Position numbers and translations under genes: made by a program
DNA from: Sisyra terminalis
Taxonomy: Eukaryota > Arthropoda > Insecta > Neuroptera > Sisyridae
Reading direction: 5' to 3'
NCBI GenBank assembly: GCA_958496175.1
Contig: OY292274.1
Coordinates: 71,000,630-71,064,629 of the forward strand
DNA length: 64,000 bases
Shown here: piece after piece, positions 1-11,364 of the stretch
How positions within the stretch are numbered: position 1 is the first letter of the stretch
How the letters are laid out: each line of letters begins with the position of its first letter
Notes under the pieces: model-generated
Database searches by the model: none
Told to the model about the DNA's origin: nothing
Seen by the model: the letters and a program-made list of their open reading frames with translations, nothing else

Positions 1-3000
1 CATTTCAGGGGGGTGACTTTTCATGATGAGCCCTAGTTTTCTCACCGGAATTTGATTTAGGACCTTCAAGTGAATTGCACTGTGAAAAAATTTTCTTCCT
101 GTGGGTACTGGGACAACTGCAATTCCATTTCAAAGTTTCAAAAAGGACAATTTTCAAGGGGATAAAAAGGATATAGGGGATGGTTTCATTCGCTAAATTT
201 GAACTGAATATTAATCATTGAATACTCCTTAACGATATTAACAAAAAAAACTTTTTATTTACGGGATAGTTTGCCCGGAATTTAAAACGGGAAGTTAAGG
301 AGTTGTACATCAATGCGCCAAATTTCGTCCGTATAAAGGTCATTTCAGGGGGGTGACTTTTCATGATGAGCCCTAGTTTTCTCACCGGAATTTGATTTAG
401 GACCTTCAAGTGAATAGCACTGTGAAAAAATTTTCTTCCTGTGGGTACTGGGACAACTACAATTCCATTTCAAAGTTTCAAAAAGGACAATTTTCAAGGG
501 GATAAAAAGGATATAGGGGATGGTTTCATTCGCTAAATTTGAACTGAATATTAATCATTGAATACTCCTTAACGATATTAACAAAAAAAACTTTTTATTT
601 ACGGGATAGTTTGCCCGGAATTTAAAACGGGAAGTTAAGGAGTTGTACATCAATGCGCCAAATTTCGTCCGTATAAAGGCCATTTCAGGGGGGTGACTTT
701 TCATGATGAGCCCTAGTTTTCTCACCGGAATTTGATTTAGGACCTTCAAGTGAATTGCACTGTGAAAAAATTTTCTTCCTGTGGGTACTGGGACAACTAC
801 AATTCCATTTCAAAGTTTCAAAAAGGACAATTTTCAAGGGGATAAAAAGGATATAGGGGATGGTTTCATTCGCTAAATTTGAACTGAATATTAATCATTG
901 AATACTCCTTAACGATATTAACAAAAAAAACTTTTTATTTACGGGATAGTTTGCCCGGAATTTAAAACGGGAAGTTAAGGAGTTGTACATCAATGCGCCA
1001 AATTTCGTCCGTATAAAGGCCATTTCAGGGGGGTGACTTTTTATGATGAGCCCTAGTTTTCTCACCGGAATTTGATTTAGGACCTTCAAGTGAATTGCAC
1101 TGTGAAAAAATTTTCTTCCTGTGGGTACTGGGACAACCCCAATTCCATTTCAAAGTTTCAAAAAGGACAATTTTCAAGGGGATAAAAAGGATATAAGGGA
1201 TGGTTTCATTCGCTAAATTTGAACTGAATATTAATCATTGAATACTCCTCAACGATATTAACAAAAAAAACTTTTTATTTACGGGATAGTATGCCCGGAA
1301 TTTAAAACGGGAAGTTAAGGAGTTGTACATCAATGCGCCAAATTTCGTCCGTATAAAGGCCATTTCAGGGGGGTGACTTTTCATGATGAGCCCTAGTTTT
1401 CTCACCGGAATTTGATTTAGGACCTTCAAGTGAATTGCACTGTGAAAAAATTTTCTTCCTGTGGGTACTGGGACAACTACAATTCCATTTCAAAGTTTCA
1501 AAAAGGACAATTTTCAAGGGGATAAAAAGGATATAGGGGATGGTTTCATTCGCTAAATTTGAACTGAATATTAATCATTGAATACTCCTTAACGATATTA
1601 ACAAAAAAAACTTTTTATTTACGGGATAGTTTGCCCGGAATTTAAAACGGGAAGTTAAGGAGTTGTACATCAATGCGCCAAATTTCGTCCGTATAAAGGC
1701 CATTTCAGGGGGGTGACTTTTCATGATGAGCCCTAGTTTTCTCACCGGAATTTGATTTAGGACCTTCAAGTGAATTGCACTGTGAAAAAATTTTCTTCCT
1801 GTGGGTACTGGGACAACTACAATTCCATTTCAAAGTTTCAAAAAGGACAATTTTCAAGGGGATAAAAAGGATATAGGGGATGGTTTCATTCGCTAAATTT
1901 GAACTGAATATTAATCATTGAATACTCCTTAACGATATTAACAAAAAAAACTTTTTATTTACGGGATAGTTTGCCCGGAATTTAAAACGGGAAGTTAAGG
2001 AGTTGTACATCAATGCGCCAAATTTCGTCCGTATAAAGGCCATTTCAGGGGGGTGACTTTTCATGATGAGCCCTAGTTTTCTCACCGGAATTTGATTTAG
2101 GACCTTCAAGTGAATTGCACTGTGAAAAAATTTTCTTCCTGTGGGTACTGGGACAACTACAATTCCATTTCAAAGTTTCAAAAAGGACAATTTTCAAGGG
2201 GATAAAAAGGATATAGGGGATGGTTTCATTCGCTAAATTTGAACTGAATATTAATCATTGAATACTCCTTAACGATATTAACAAAAAAAACTTTTTATTT
2301 ACGGGATAGTTTGCCCGGAATTTAAAACGGGAAGTTAAGGAGTTGTACATCAATGCGCCAAATTTCGTCCGTATAAAGGCCATTTCAGGGGGGTGACTTT
2401 TCATGATGAGCCCTAGTTTTCTCACCGGAATTTGATTTAGGACCTTCAAGTGAATTGCACTGTGAAAAAATTTTCTTCCTGTGGGTACTGGGACAACTAC
2501 AATTCCATTTCAAAGTTTCAAAAAGGACAATTTTCAAGGGGATAAAAAGGATATAGGGGATGGTTTCATTCGCTAAATTTGAACTGAATATTAATCATTG
2601 AATACTCCTCAACGATATTAACAAAAAAAACTTTTTATTTACGGGATAGTTTGCCCGGAATTTAAAACGGGAAGTTAAGGAGTTGTACATCAATGCGCCA
2701 AATTTCGTCCGTATAAAGGCCATTTCAGGGGGGTGACTTTTCATGATGAGCCCTAGTTTTCTCACCGGAATTTGATTTAGGACCTTCAAGTGAATTGCAC
2801 TGTGAAAAAATTTTCTTCCTGTGGGTACTGGGACAACTACAATTCCATTTCAAAGTTTCAAAAAGGACAATTTTCAAGGGGATAAAAAGGATATAGGGGA
2901 TGGTTTCATTCGCTAAATTTGAACTGAATATTTATCATTGAATACTCCTTAACGATATTAACAAAAAAAACTTTTTATTTACGGGATAGTTTGCCCGGAA

Positions 3001-3300
3001 TTTAAAACGGGAAGTTAAGGAGTTGTACATCAATGCGCCAAATTTCGTCCGTATAAAGGCCATTTCAGGGGGGTGACTTTTCATGATGAGCCCTAGTTTT
3101 CTCACCGGAATTTGATTTAGGACCTTCAAGTGAATTGCACTGTGAAAAAATTTTCTTCCTGTGGGTACTGGGACAACTACAATTCCATTTCAAAGTTTCA
3201 AAAAGGACAATTTTCAAGGGGATAAAAAGGATATAGGGGATGGTTTCATTCGCTAAATTTGAACTGAATATTAATCATTGAATACTCCTTAACGATATTA
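1..3300. repeat. 340-bp satellite DNA array (about 9.7 units)
   Basis: A unit of exactly 340 bp repeats head to tail from the first base of the window to about 3300. Units differ by only a handful of single-base changes, for example at about 1042, 1249, 1291, 2610 and 2932. Landmarks in every unit are a GGGGGG run followed by TGACTTTT, a CCCGG/CGGG pair around an AT core, and a run of eight A. Each unit has a 64-codon open frame on the minus strand, but 340 is not a multiple of three, so frames cannot join between units and no start context or codon signal supports a gene. The array continues to the left of the window, so its full size is unknown. Near identity across units indicates recent amplification or ongoing homogenisation. 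Confidence 0.97.
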
Positions 3301-3395
3301 AGACAAAGTACTTTTTGTTTACGGGATTGTTGGCCGGGAATTCAAACGGGAATTTAAGGAGCTGCAAATCAATGCGACAATTTTTTTTTAAATAT
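3301..3395. repeat. Decayed edge unit of the 340-bp satellite
   Basis: Immediately after the last clean unit the sequence still aligns to the satellite (ACGGGATTGTTGGCCGGGAA against ACGGGATAGTTTGCCCGGAA, then a matching AAGGAG and CAATGCG stretch), but with many substitutions and small indels. It then runs into unrelated AT-rich DNA. This is the usual look of an array boundary where the outermost unit escapes homogenisation. Confidence 0.85.
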
Positions 3396-6300
3396 AAAGA
3401 ATATAAGAGTAACGCTATTAGTTCTTTAATTTTTAATTTATTGATTTATTTAAGAGCTCAATATATGAATTCAATGCATATAATAAAGGTCTTGGGTCTT
3501 TAGTGTATATAATATCAATTCATATTCAATGGCCAAAATTAATTTTTTATTTTGAAAGTTAGCAAATAGATTTAAATAATTGTCGTTGATGATTTATATT
3601 CAAAGTTGCTTAAGTGGTTATTTTAATTCTTACTTCTAGTCTTTGTTTCGATTTTTATTATCATATTTTTAACTGTTTTGTTGATGTATCTGCAACCCAC
3701 TTTTCTTGGTGCTATTCTGTTTGCCTATACAACAGCAAAGCAAACCATTGAATTTTAACAATTTTTATTTGAAATATATAATTAAAAATCTTTGATAAAA
3801 TGTATTCCATTATCATAATTTGATAGGTATAGGTATGAACTCTATTTTAATTTCATACCATTTTATATATTGTCAAACGTTGATTACTAATTGGAAAAAT
3901 TAGAGAGAATGCTAGGACAACTTATAAACCACACACTTGAAAATGACTTTAATTTTTTGTAATAAATGTTATTTTATTCACAAGTACAACTATGAACATT
4001 GAATATTTGTTTTTTTATATAAACTTATCATTAAATCACTTGTTCTAATGCAATTTGCAATTCTTTTGGAAGATAATAATTTGTTTTTCCGTGGTATTGT
4101 AGAACCAACAAAATTTAGCCATCAGTTTGTAGAACACGTGGAAAATCATTCTCGTTTCCGTTAAATTCATAATATTCATCAAATCCTTGCCACTAATTTG
4201 TTAGAATTGTCTTTTTGTAGTATGAAAGTTGCAAATTGCACTTTTGAGATCAAATCTGATGGTTACAAATTGGTCAACACAATTGTCACAATATTTAGAT
4301 CTAAAAAAGAAAAAGGTAATGTCATATTATGTGCATATCTCAAAAAAGAAAAAAAATCTCACACATTTCATACATACAATGCAGATAGTGCACCTTTCAT
4401 TGTGGATTTCAATGTGGAGCAATTTTCTCTATCAAATTTTGGTACAAATTGAGTTTTCAAAAGTTGTCCTTTGGTTTTTAAGTCATTTCTTATTAATCAC
4501 TAGCAAAACTCCATAAACTAGTAAATTGGAGATGTGATAATTTAATGCAAAACGATCCATCGAATTCAAATGACATAACTGCAATTAGGAAATAAATTTA
4601 TCCAGTGGTAATCAATATGCATTTATATGACTAATAAAATAAGTTAAAATTATTCTTACGTGCAGAAGAAAACTGAAAATATTTTATGTATCCTAATTGG
4701 ATTCTTTGCGATAATCCTTGTATCGTTATAAACATTGGCATCATGGAATAGGGGAACGAAAGGTTTATTTTTTCTGTTGTTCCTTTTTCCTCTTATACTT
4801 GCAGGTAGGTTTAACTCTATTTTTCTAGCAGTAATTGGGTGAAACCATTTTTATTTTTTTTAGATAAACATCTGTCTAGATCGCCGGGGGGCAGAGGTTG
4901 AAGACCGTGCAGGCTAGGTACAATTGCACTAATACGAAAGAAAGAAATATTATCCATTTTTATAAGTATTTTCATATTTCCATTAATTTTATTCTGCATA
5001 GAGGTTAGGGTACTAATTTTTCATCTAGGAAACAAATAACTTACAAATAAATATTATCAACTTTTGTTGGAATAAAATATAATAAAGGTATTTTTTATTA
5101 ATTATTATTAAACTCAATAGAAATTATCAATTCGATGTTTGAAATGTCGCGGTGTTTATTTTGGTTATTGCGCATGCCTACTTGACTTACGGTTTTCGTT
5201 TGTTTTTTTTAAGCGATATGTCATAATTAATTACTGTAATAATTAATAAATTTGTGTTTATTATGTTGAAATACTAATTGAAATTGAGATTGAAGTTCTT
5301 TTTTAGTAATTAGGAATTATTATTTTCGCTCTGGTAAGTGATAAATATGTTTATGTAGTTGAAAATTGTTAGCATAGGCTTAGCGGCTTCCTCGGCGTCT
5401 TGATCACAATTTATGGTTTTCATTATTGCGGATTTTTTAATATTTTACTAGAAAACTGAAGAAAAAAAAGTTTTTCCCGTTTATTTTAAATATTTGTCTA
5501 TCAATTTATGCAAAAATATCAATGCCATTGATATGTCTACATATGAAGATAGGCAAAAAACTTTTAGTGGTTCTGGCATGGCTTCGGTTTGTGATATTTA
5601 AATTTGAATTTTTTTACAATTATCGTCAAAAACTGGCATGAAAAATAGTTTTACGATTTAGTACATTCATTTTCCTGTGAATCTATGAAAAATTTAAGGT
5701 GCCAACGGAAATTTTTCTATGAAAATAATCAATGACAAAAATGGCTGTTCAATATTGAATCCAACTATGATATTAATGAATTTTTTTCTATTAATTAATA
5801 AGCGTTTCACGACTTGCAAAGACTTTAACGCATTAGTTTGATGATTTTTCTAGAGATTTATAAAAAAATTTAGTCGTTTCAAATTGAATTTCTATGAAAA
5901 AAATGACTAAAATAATTGTACTATGAAGTCATAGGCCATATGTCTAGAATGTATGATTTTTTTCCATTAGTAAAAAATATTTTTTTCCTATAAAAAGGAA
6001 TTGATACATTAGTCTAACAATATTTCAGTAGTTTGGCTGAAAAATTTTGTTGTTATTAATATTTAGTTTTTGTAAATAGACATTTGAAAATTGTTCCATG
6101 AGCCACGGCTTTGAGGTGTGTAAGTTTAGTGAATATTTTTTCGTAACGTAGCTAGTAAAATGAGATTTTCAAAATATATTTAGCTTTGATTAGTCTTAGA
6201 TAAAAAATTTGTAGTAAAATATTTGTTGAAAATCAAATGAAAACTGAAATAATTAGTAAATAATGATGACATAGAATTTGCAATAATTATATAACTTATG

Positions 6301-6480
6301 CTAGCGTATAGGCAAACAATATTACATGTTTCATATATATACACCAAATTACACATTACGATTTATCAAATTTACTAGAGCAAAAAAAACGTTTTAAGTT
6401 TCCAAAAACGATTTTTTTTAGTTTATGGATTAATTTTTTTTTTTTTTAGGATTGAATAAATAACTTATCTAAATCATCAT
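3396..6480. other. AT-rich intergenic stretch, no gene recognised
   Basis: No recognisable protein, RNA gene or repeat family was found here. An 84-codon open frame on the plus strand (4198-4452) begins at TTG and follows a possible acceptor (TTTTTGTAG before 4220), but its product resembles nothing I know. At 4801-4804 a pyrimidine-rich TTGCAG is followed directly by GTAGGT, and at 4861-4915 an acceptor-like TTTTTTTTAG precedes a GC-rich island. These could be outlying exons of the noncoding transcription unit to the right, but there is no second copy in the window to compare them with. Confidence 0.5.
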
Positions 6481-7072
6481 GTCCCTTGTAATCTGCATAT
6501 ATACAAACAACTTTGTGATGATATTCGAGATGTCCTCCAGTTTGCCAATCGTGGATTATCATATCACATCAAAGGTAGATGTATCAAATCGGCGATTGAT
6601 GAATTTCCAGAGCTAATCTTACAGTCATAATTATCTTGTCTACTACTCCCAATTGTTGAATGAACATATTGGTCTTCAAGAAATTAAAGGTATCTACTTT
6701 TTTTATACTTTTGAAAGTGTTTAATGCTGAAAATATTCTTTAATTGTACTCTTTTTTATGTTGAGTTTTAGATCAATGTTTGAAGTAAAATCTTCCGATC
6801 TATATTAAGGTCTTAGAGGATTTTTTAACTTTGAAACTTTATTTGAAAAACTTAAAATTTGTAACCAATGCAGTAACCTAGCTTATGGATAAATGGGAAC
6901 GAAGAAAGGACAATTTATTAGGCAATCTTCGAGCATGGGACTTTTTATATGAACTTACATTGGAAAGTGGTTTTTGTTTATCATTGTTTATAAAGAAAAA
7001 CATTTATTCTTCATCTTGGAGGATTAGATTTCGTATCAAAAAGACAATGGTTAATATTTTTTTTTCAATTTA

Positions 7073-7268
7073 AAACTCACAGACCATTTTCACGGCCTCC
7101 AAAACCCAATTGTTAAGAAAGACTTGAACTTCTAAAGGTAGTAATAACTTTTGTTGTTTAAAAGTTTATTTTCTTCAATTTGAAATAAATTTAATGTTTT
7201 TCTTTTAGATTTAAACAGTCATAATTTGAGGTAATTTGAGAAATGATGGACAGATGGCATGGCAATGC
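7073..7268 (+). other. Conserved exon-intron-exon block, copy A
   Basis: An exon-like stretch ending AACTTCTAAAG is followed by GTAGTA (about 7137), a 72-bp T-rich spacer and TTCTTTTAG, after which ATTTAAACAGTCAT begins (7209). The copy B counterpart (12762-12950) has a donor and an acceptor at the matching positions around a 60-bp spacer, although its exon sequence has drifted. The matching placement of both splice signals is the argument that this is a real intron of a noncoding transcript. Confidence 0.35.
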
Positions 7269-9368
7269 AGAAAATCATTGAAACTACCAAATTTTTTTTG
7301 AAGATCCCAAACATCAGTACAAAGACAAAACTCTATATTTATGGCAAAATGTAAACCAAAAATGGGACATTTAAGTATGAAATCTTCAAGCACTAATCGA
7401 GTTGCCAATATAAAATAACAATTAATAATTTCGGACTTTGTTTTTGTTCTTTAATGGATAAAAACATTAATCTCGAGGCAATGTACATAATATGGCTCAT
7501 GTATTTTATATTTCCAACAATACCGAAGCAACTTTAAAACTTTAAAGTAAAATTAATTTTAGATTTTTCCATTCTTCAATAAATGAAAATTGTAAGTTCA
7601 ATATAATCTGTTGAGATTTCGTATGATTATGAATCTAATTTGTTGTGTTTTTTTCCACCTGTTTAGATCAAACTTTGAACTAAATTACAGAATATAAAAA
7701 AATGGATAACAAAGCGTTAAAGAACTTTACTTTAACGATTGAATTTTTGTCTGAAGACTTTTACGAATAAGAAAAAGAAAAAAAATGATAAATTGGGTAA
7801 CAATCAATCTTGCAACATAAAGGATTGACAATCTTTTACTTTCTTAATTCCGAGGCACAATTATTAAATAAAAATGGTAATTAATTTAAATGTAAATGAT
7901 CAGTTTTATAAATATTTGAGTATATAATATTTGTTTGATTTTTCCAGACTAAATCAATATTGGAACACAAAGTCATATTGTCGAATAGTTTACATGGATT
8001 GAAGGAGTTCAATAAAAAAAATATTCAAAGGAATTAATTGTACCTACTTATGGAAAATAAAACTTTGTAGTATTAATCATCTTTACAATAATGAAATGAC
8101 ATAAAAGTTATGAACTCCTTGTATCTAAGAATTGCCAATGCCGACTAATTACAATTGACCCTATAAGCTTTTAATAGCTTTTATTGTTGTTTTGTAATTC
8201 AAGGAGCTCCAGCAATTGATATAATATTGAAGGAAACTTGAAATTCATTGTAAAAGAAAATAATCGAAAGCAATAATTTTGATTCAAGTGTTTGTAGAAG
8301 TAAACTAAATGTGTAATGTTTGTGGATGTTTTCATCTTTAGTTAAAAATTTTTGTAAAAGACAAAACAATGTTTGTTATGGAAAAGATTTACTGGAGAAT
8401 CGTAAAATGTTTGTTCCTCCACAGAAGTTATTAGTAGAATTAGCAAAATCGGTTCTTTTCCCCAAATTGGTGTCGTCACAAACGATTGATTTGCCTCAAG
8501 AGATTTATATTTTAATCCAATTGCATAATTATGTTTCAATCTGCTATCCAGCAGCGAAAACTTGAAGTAATCCGTCATTGTTAAATTTGCTAATGTAATC
8601 GACAGGTAATTGAACAAATAAACCAATCTTAACAATATTTGATGGCAAAATTAAATGTTTCAGCAGGGAGGGGGTAGGTAGTCTGTACCTATGCAATTGA
8701 ATACAAGTTTGAGTACAAGCCTATCAAGCCATTATTGTTGTACAACGATAAAGTGTTGCAAAACGTAACAACTGCAATAATAGGAGAAATAAAAGGAATA
8801 AAATTAAAGGAATGTAAGTTTTTCACATTTTTAATTTTCATCTTTTATCTTTAAAAATTGATGTGTAGAAAAGAAAAGAATTTCGATTAGTTTCTTTAAA
8901 AACACACTAGTTTCAAATTTAGTGACTTTTTTGAAATCTAGTAATATTTTTAACATGGATAGTTGGTCGGTAGTGGCACTGCTGGAACTGCAACAAACAA
9001 ACTTTGTTTTATTTTCAACAAGTTGCAATGAAAAGTTTCAAATACATAAAGTTTGGAAATAATTAATTAATTAAAACGGTTTATAATTTCCTAATTAATG
9101 TGCAAAGTGATATCTTAGTGTTTGGTGCATAAATTGGATTAATTATTTTCTTTAATTGTAAGTAAACTTTTCAAATAATCGATTGGCGAAAGTTAGCGTC
9201 AGTGTGAATTGCATTGGGGTTTTGATTTACCTTCATGCTTCCTTTCAAATTCCTAAATTTCTCATTATTTTACAAGTTTGTTTATTGAAATAATTTAAAG
9301 TTTAATATCCCTATATTGATATAGTGCATTATGTTTTGGAACCTATATTGTTATTATTTCTATTGCAG

Positions 9369-9486
9369 GTGTTTGTGATAAGTGCCATTGGATAGCCGGC
9401 TGGATAGAAGATGCTGGATGCTGTGGATGGAGTGGAGCTGAATGATGCTGTGAAGACTTCAGTCAAGCTAAGATGCATGCATTTTT
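9369..9486 (+). ncRNA. Near-invariant 118-nt island, copy A
   Basis: The island begins right after the acceptor CTATTGCAG and matches 13984-14101 in copy B with only two differences in 118 nt and no gaps, while the DNA just upstream and downstream differs by many substitutions and indels. It repeats the word GATGCTG three times and ends in ATGCATGCAT. On the plus strand one frame reads a Cys-rich 24-residue peptide, but copy B has an earlier stop in that frame. The minus strand has a 51-codon frame in both copies, but the two island differences are both amino-acid changing. Constraint on the RNA or DNA itself is therefore more likely than on a protein. Confidence 0.5.
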
Positions 9487-9527
9487 TAATCTAATTCTTT
9501 TTTCTTCTTTTTCTTTTCCCGTTTCAG

Positions 9528-9690
9528 CCCTTAGGGGTATGGGCCGCGTGGTAACTGTTCTTGAGCCTTCGGTTGTTCCCTATTTCTGTCTTTCTTTTTT
9601 TCTTACTTTTTCACAGGCCACAGGATTCTAGGGTATCAGTTGATACGATGTACGCGGTCGAATCCTAGATTGCACCCAATTTGGTACTTA
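9528..9690 (+). ncRNA. Invariant structured island with tRNA-like T-arm, copy A
   Basis: After the acceptor CGTTTCAG (9521-9527) comes a block almost identical in copy B (14144-14305). It contains GGGCCGCGTG followed by GTAACTG (a possible donor at 9551), a 66-bp spacer and TTTTTCACAG ending at 9616; the spacer is 66 bp in copy B as well. Downstream, AGGATTC at 9622-9628 pairs with GAATCCT at 9660-9666, enclosing a second stem GTATC/GATAC (9633-9637 and 9642-9646) with a four-base loop. The 3' side reads GGTCGAATCC, one base short of the tRNA B-box consensus GGTTCGANTCC. It could be a structured exon, a tRNA-like 3' end or a degenerate tRNA-derived SINE; the sequence alone does not decide. 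Confidence 0.45.
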
Positions 9691-9880
9691 TTGTTATTTA
9701 TTATAATTTTACGTTGTTGTGGCTCAAAACAGTTACCTTTTCCCTGGATACTATAGATATTTGGATAGGCAGGTGGGGTAGGAAACTGTAGGGATTAGTC
9801 TGTTAGGTCGGATAGGTAGGTAGGGACCTAAATGGTCTAAATTGTTAGGTCCATTTCATCATTTAGGATACCTTATTAAA

Positions 9881-10190
9881 GTGAAGTGAAGTGAAGTGTT
9901 TGTATATTCTTCTGTGTCTTTTTTTGCCCTGTGGCATTAAAATTCACGAAGACCTCATCGAGAGTTTAGTGGTCTGAAAGAAGAAGTTCATTATGCAGGT
10001 AATATATTATCTATTCTAATTATATTTTCTCCAACGCATATTAATAATATGTTTTGCAGGTAAACATAATATAGTGATGCAAATGATTTTCAAATGGATG
10101 CTGCAAAGATGGATGTTTGAATGAAATGGTTTTGGCTTTTACCTACCACCACCGGTGACTCTTACTCAATAATAATAATAATGAATTTTT
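9881..10190 (+). ncRNA. Conserved exon pair around a 61-bp intron, copy A
   Basis: A short GTGAA repeat (9881-9898) leads into an exon-like stretch ending ATTATGCAG at 9998. Then come a donor GTAATA, an intron of exactly 61 bp with the acceptor TTTTGCAG at 10059, and a second exon-like stretch. Copy B has the same arrangement with an intron of the same 61-bp length (14635-14695). Coding-gene introns in this window are mostly 55-75 bp, so the size fits. The second exon ends in an AAT-rich run near 10170 that could serve polyadenylation. No frame is shared by both copies. Confidence 0.5.
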
Positions 10191-10520
10191 TGAATTAATT
10201 AATTGTTGAAATTCTTGTCAACTGCCATTGATGATATTTGTTTCATTCCATTACAACACTTGAACAAGGACGGACAGTAGTTTGATTTCTTTGGGACAAG
10301 AATTCTGAAACTTGTGAGGAAAACTAATGTGTTTTTCTACTACAACTACTATTACTACTTCTATTATTGTATAATATGTAGTAACCTTGAAGGTAATAGT
10401 AATATAGCATAGTCTTAATTTGATGTTGTATGAGAAAATTCATTCGTTTATTTTTTAGATTTATTTTAACGGCGAAATCAATTACTGACAAATGTAAAGT
10501 AGCATGACTCTAAAGTATCA

Positions 10521-10617
10521 CTGGATGGTTCATAGTGTGGGGAAAAAACATGTGGAATGGCAAAGTGAACTCTTAAGAAATGCAGCAATACTTATTGGCC
10601 TGAAGTTCATGATGAAA
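10521..10617 (+). ncRNA. Conserved island, copy A (matches 17932-18025)
   Basis: About 95 nt keep high identity to copy B with a few substitutions and short indels, while the surrounding DNA differs much more. In copy B the region to the left of this island holds about 2.5 kb absent from copy A, so the island was kept while its surroundings were rearranged. No open frame is shared. Confidence 0.4.
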
Positions 10618-11160
10618 ATATTTTTTCTGGCAAATTAAATAGAATAATATAAGGGATTGATATCTAAATCAAACTTTAATAGGTAAGATGATGAAGTGCA
10701 AAGCAACTCTTTGTTTTTTCAAAAGATTTTGCTTAACGATTAGGTATCTCAATATTAAAATAGTTGCATTGCAACAAAAATGGGGAAAAAAAGTACTTCA
10801 AATTTTTCACAGCTGTATTTCCATTATGCATTGGTTAGTTGGATAGATGGTTATTTCCGAGCCTTAAACTCAAACTATTAATGTTCAGAGAATCTTTTTG
10901 ACAATTTTCCACTTTTCAGTCAAAAACAGGCATATGATCTTTTGATGATTTTTCGACAGTTAAAGTTCAAATTGCAATATTATGCACAAGTTTGGTTGTT
11001 TTACCAATCTAAATTATAGAAATATTTATTCATTTTGTTTGAAAATATGTTTGATTAACGTTTATTTAATGTTGCCAATTAACGTCTTTTAATTCATGGT
11101 ATTATATTATTGTTATTGACAATGAAATGTGTTGTTTTAGTAAATTTCGAATGAAAAAAT

Positions 11161-11364
11161 TTAGCACTTAATGTAAAGCCCGGAGAGGTGGTTGGGAGGA
11201 TCATTGGGGGCTTGAAAGCAGCCCCATGAGTAACAAATTGTTTCAAATAGTTGTAACAAATTGTTATTACAATCGGAAAGACAACAAAATAAATATGAGT
11301 AAAACTTAAGTACGAAATTATAAGAATGGATTAGATATACATATTCCTTTAATGACAATTTCAA
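11161..11364 (-). other. Conserved island with G-rich run and minus-strand open frame, copy A
   Basis: The stretch 11164-11217 is almost identical to copy B and is G-rich on the plus strand, with five closely spaced runs of two to five G, a possible two-layer G-quadruplex. The minus strand carries a 67-codon frame whose copy B counterpart (18587-18793) aligns throughout, and the gaps between them are multiples of three. However, most differences change amino acids (N to Y, L to I, Y to S, G to E) and only one silent change was seen. A protein is possible but not favoured. Confidence 0.3.

Noticed and set aside
215..3129. Nine repeated 64-residue minus-strand open frames starting MKVLNQ
   Set aside because: They are one frame of the 340-bp satellite. 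Unit length is not a multiple of three, the frames do not join, and substitutions show no protein-like bias.
4198..4452. 84-codon plus-strand open frame after a possible acceptor
   Set aside because: It starts at TTG, has no recognisable domain, and has no joining exon or second copy to test it. It is mentioned only within the intergenic entry.
9369..9486. 51-codon minus-strand frame (MHLSLTEVF...) present in both duplicate copies
   Set aside because: Both nucleotide differences inside the conserved island change amino acids, and the part outside the island changes freely, so selection is not on this peptide.
9750..9830. ATAGGTAGG words resembling the nonamer of the hsr-omega heat-shock lncRNA
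   Set aside because: Only one exact copy occurs, it is lost in copy B, and there is no 280-bp tandem array. A link to hsr-omega is not supported.
10051..10065. TTTTGCAG directly followed by GTAAAC as a recursive (ratchet) splice site
   Set aside because: A donor only 61 bp upstream (9999) makes an ordinary 61-bp intron ending here the simpler reading, and the following GTAAAC is then the start of an exon. Copy B agrees.
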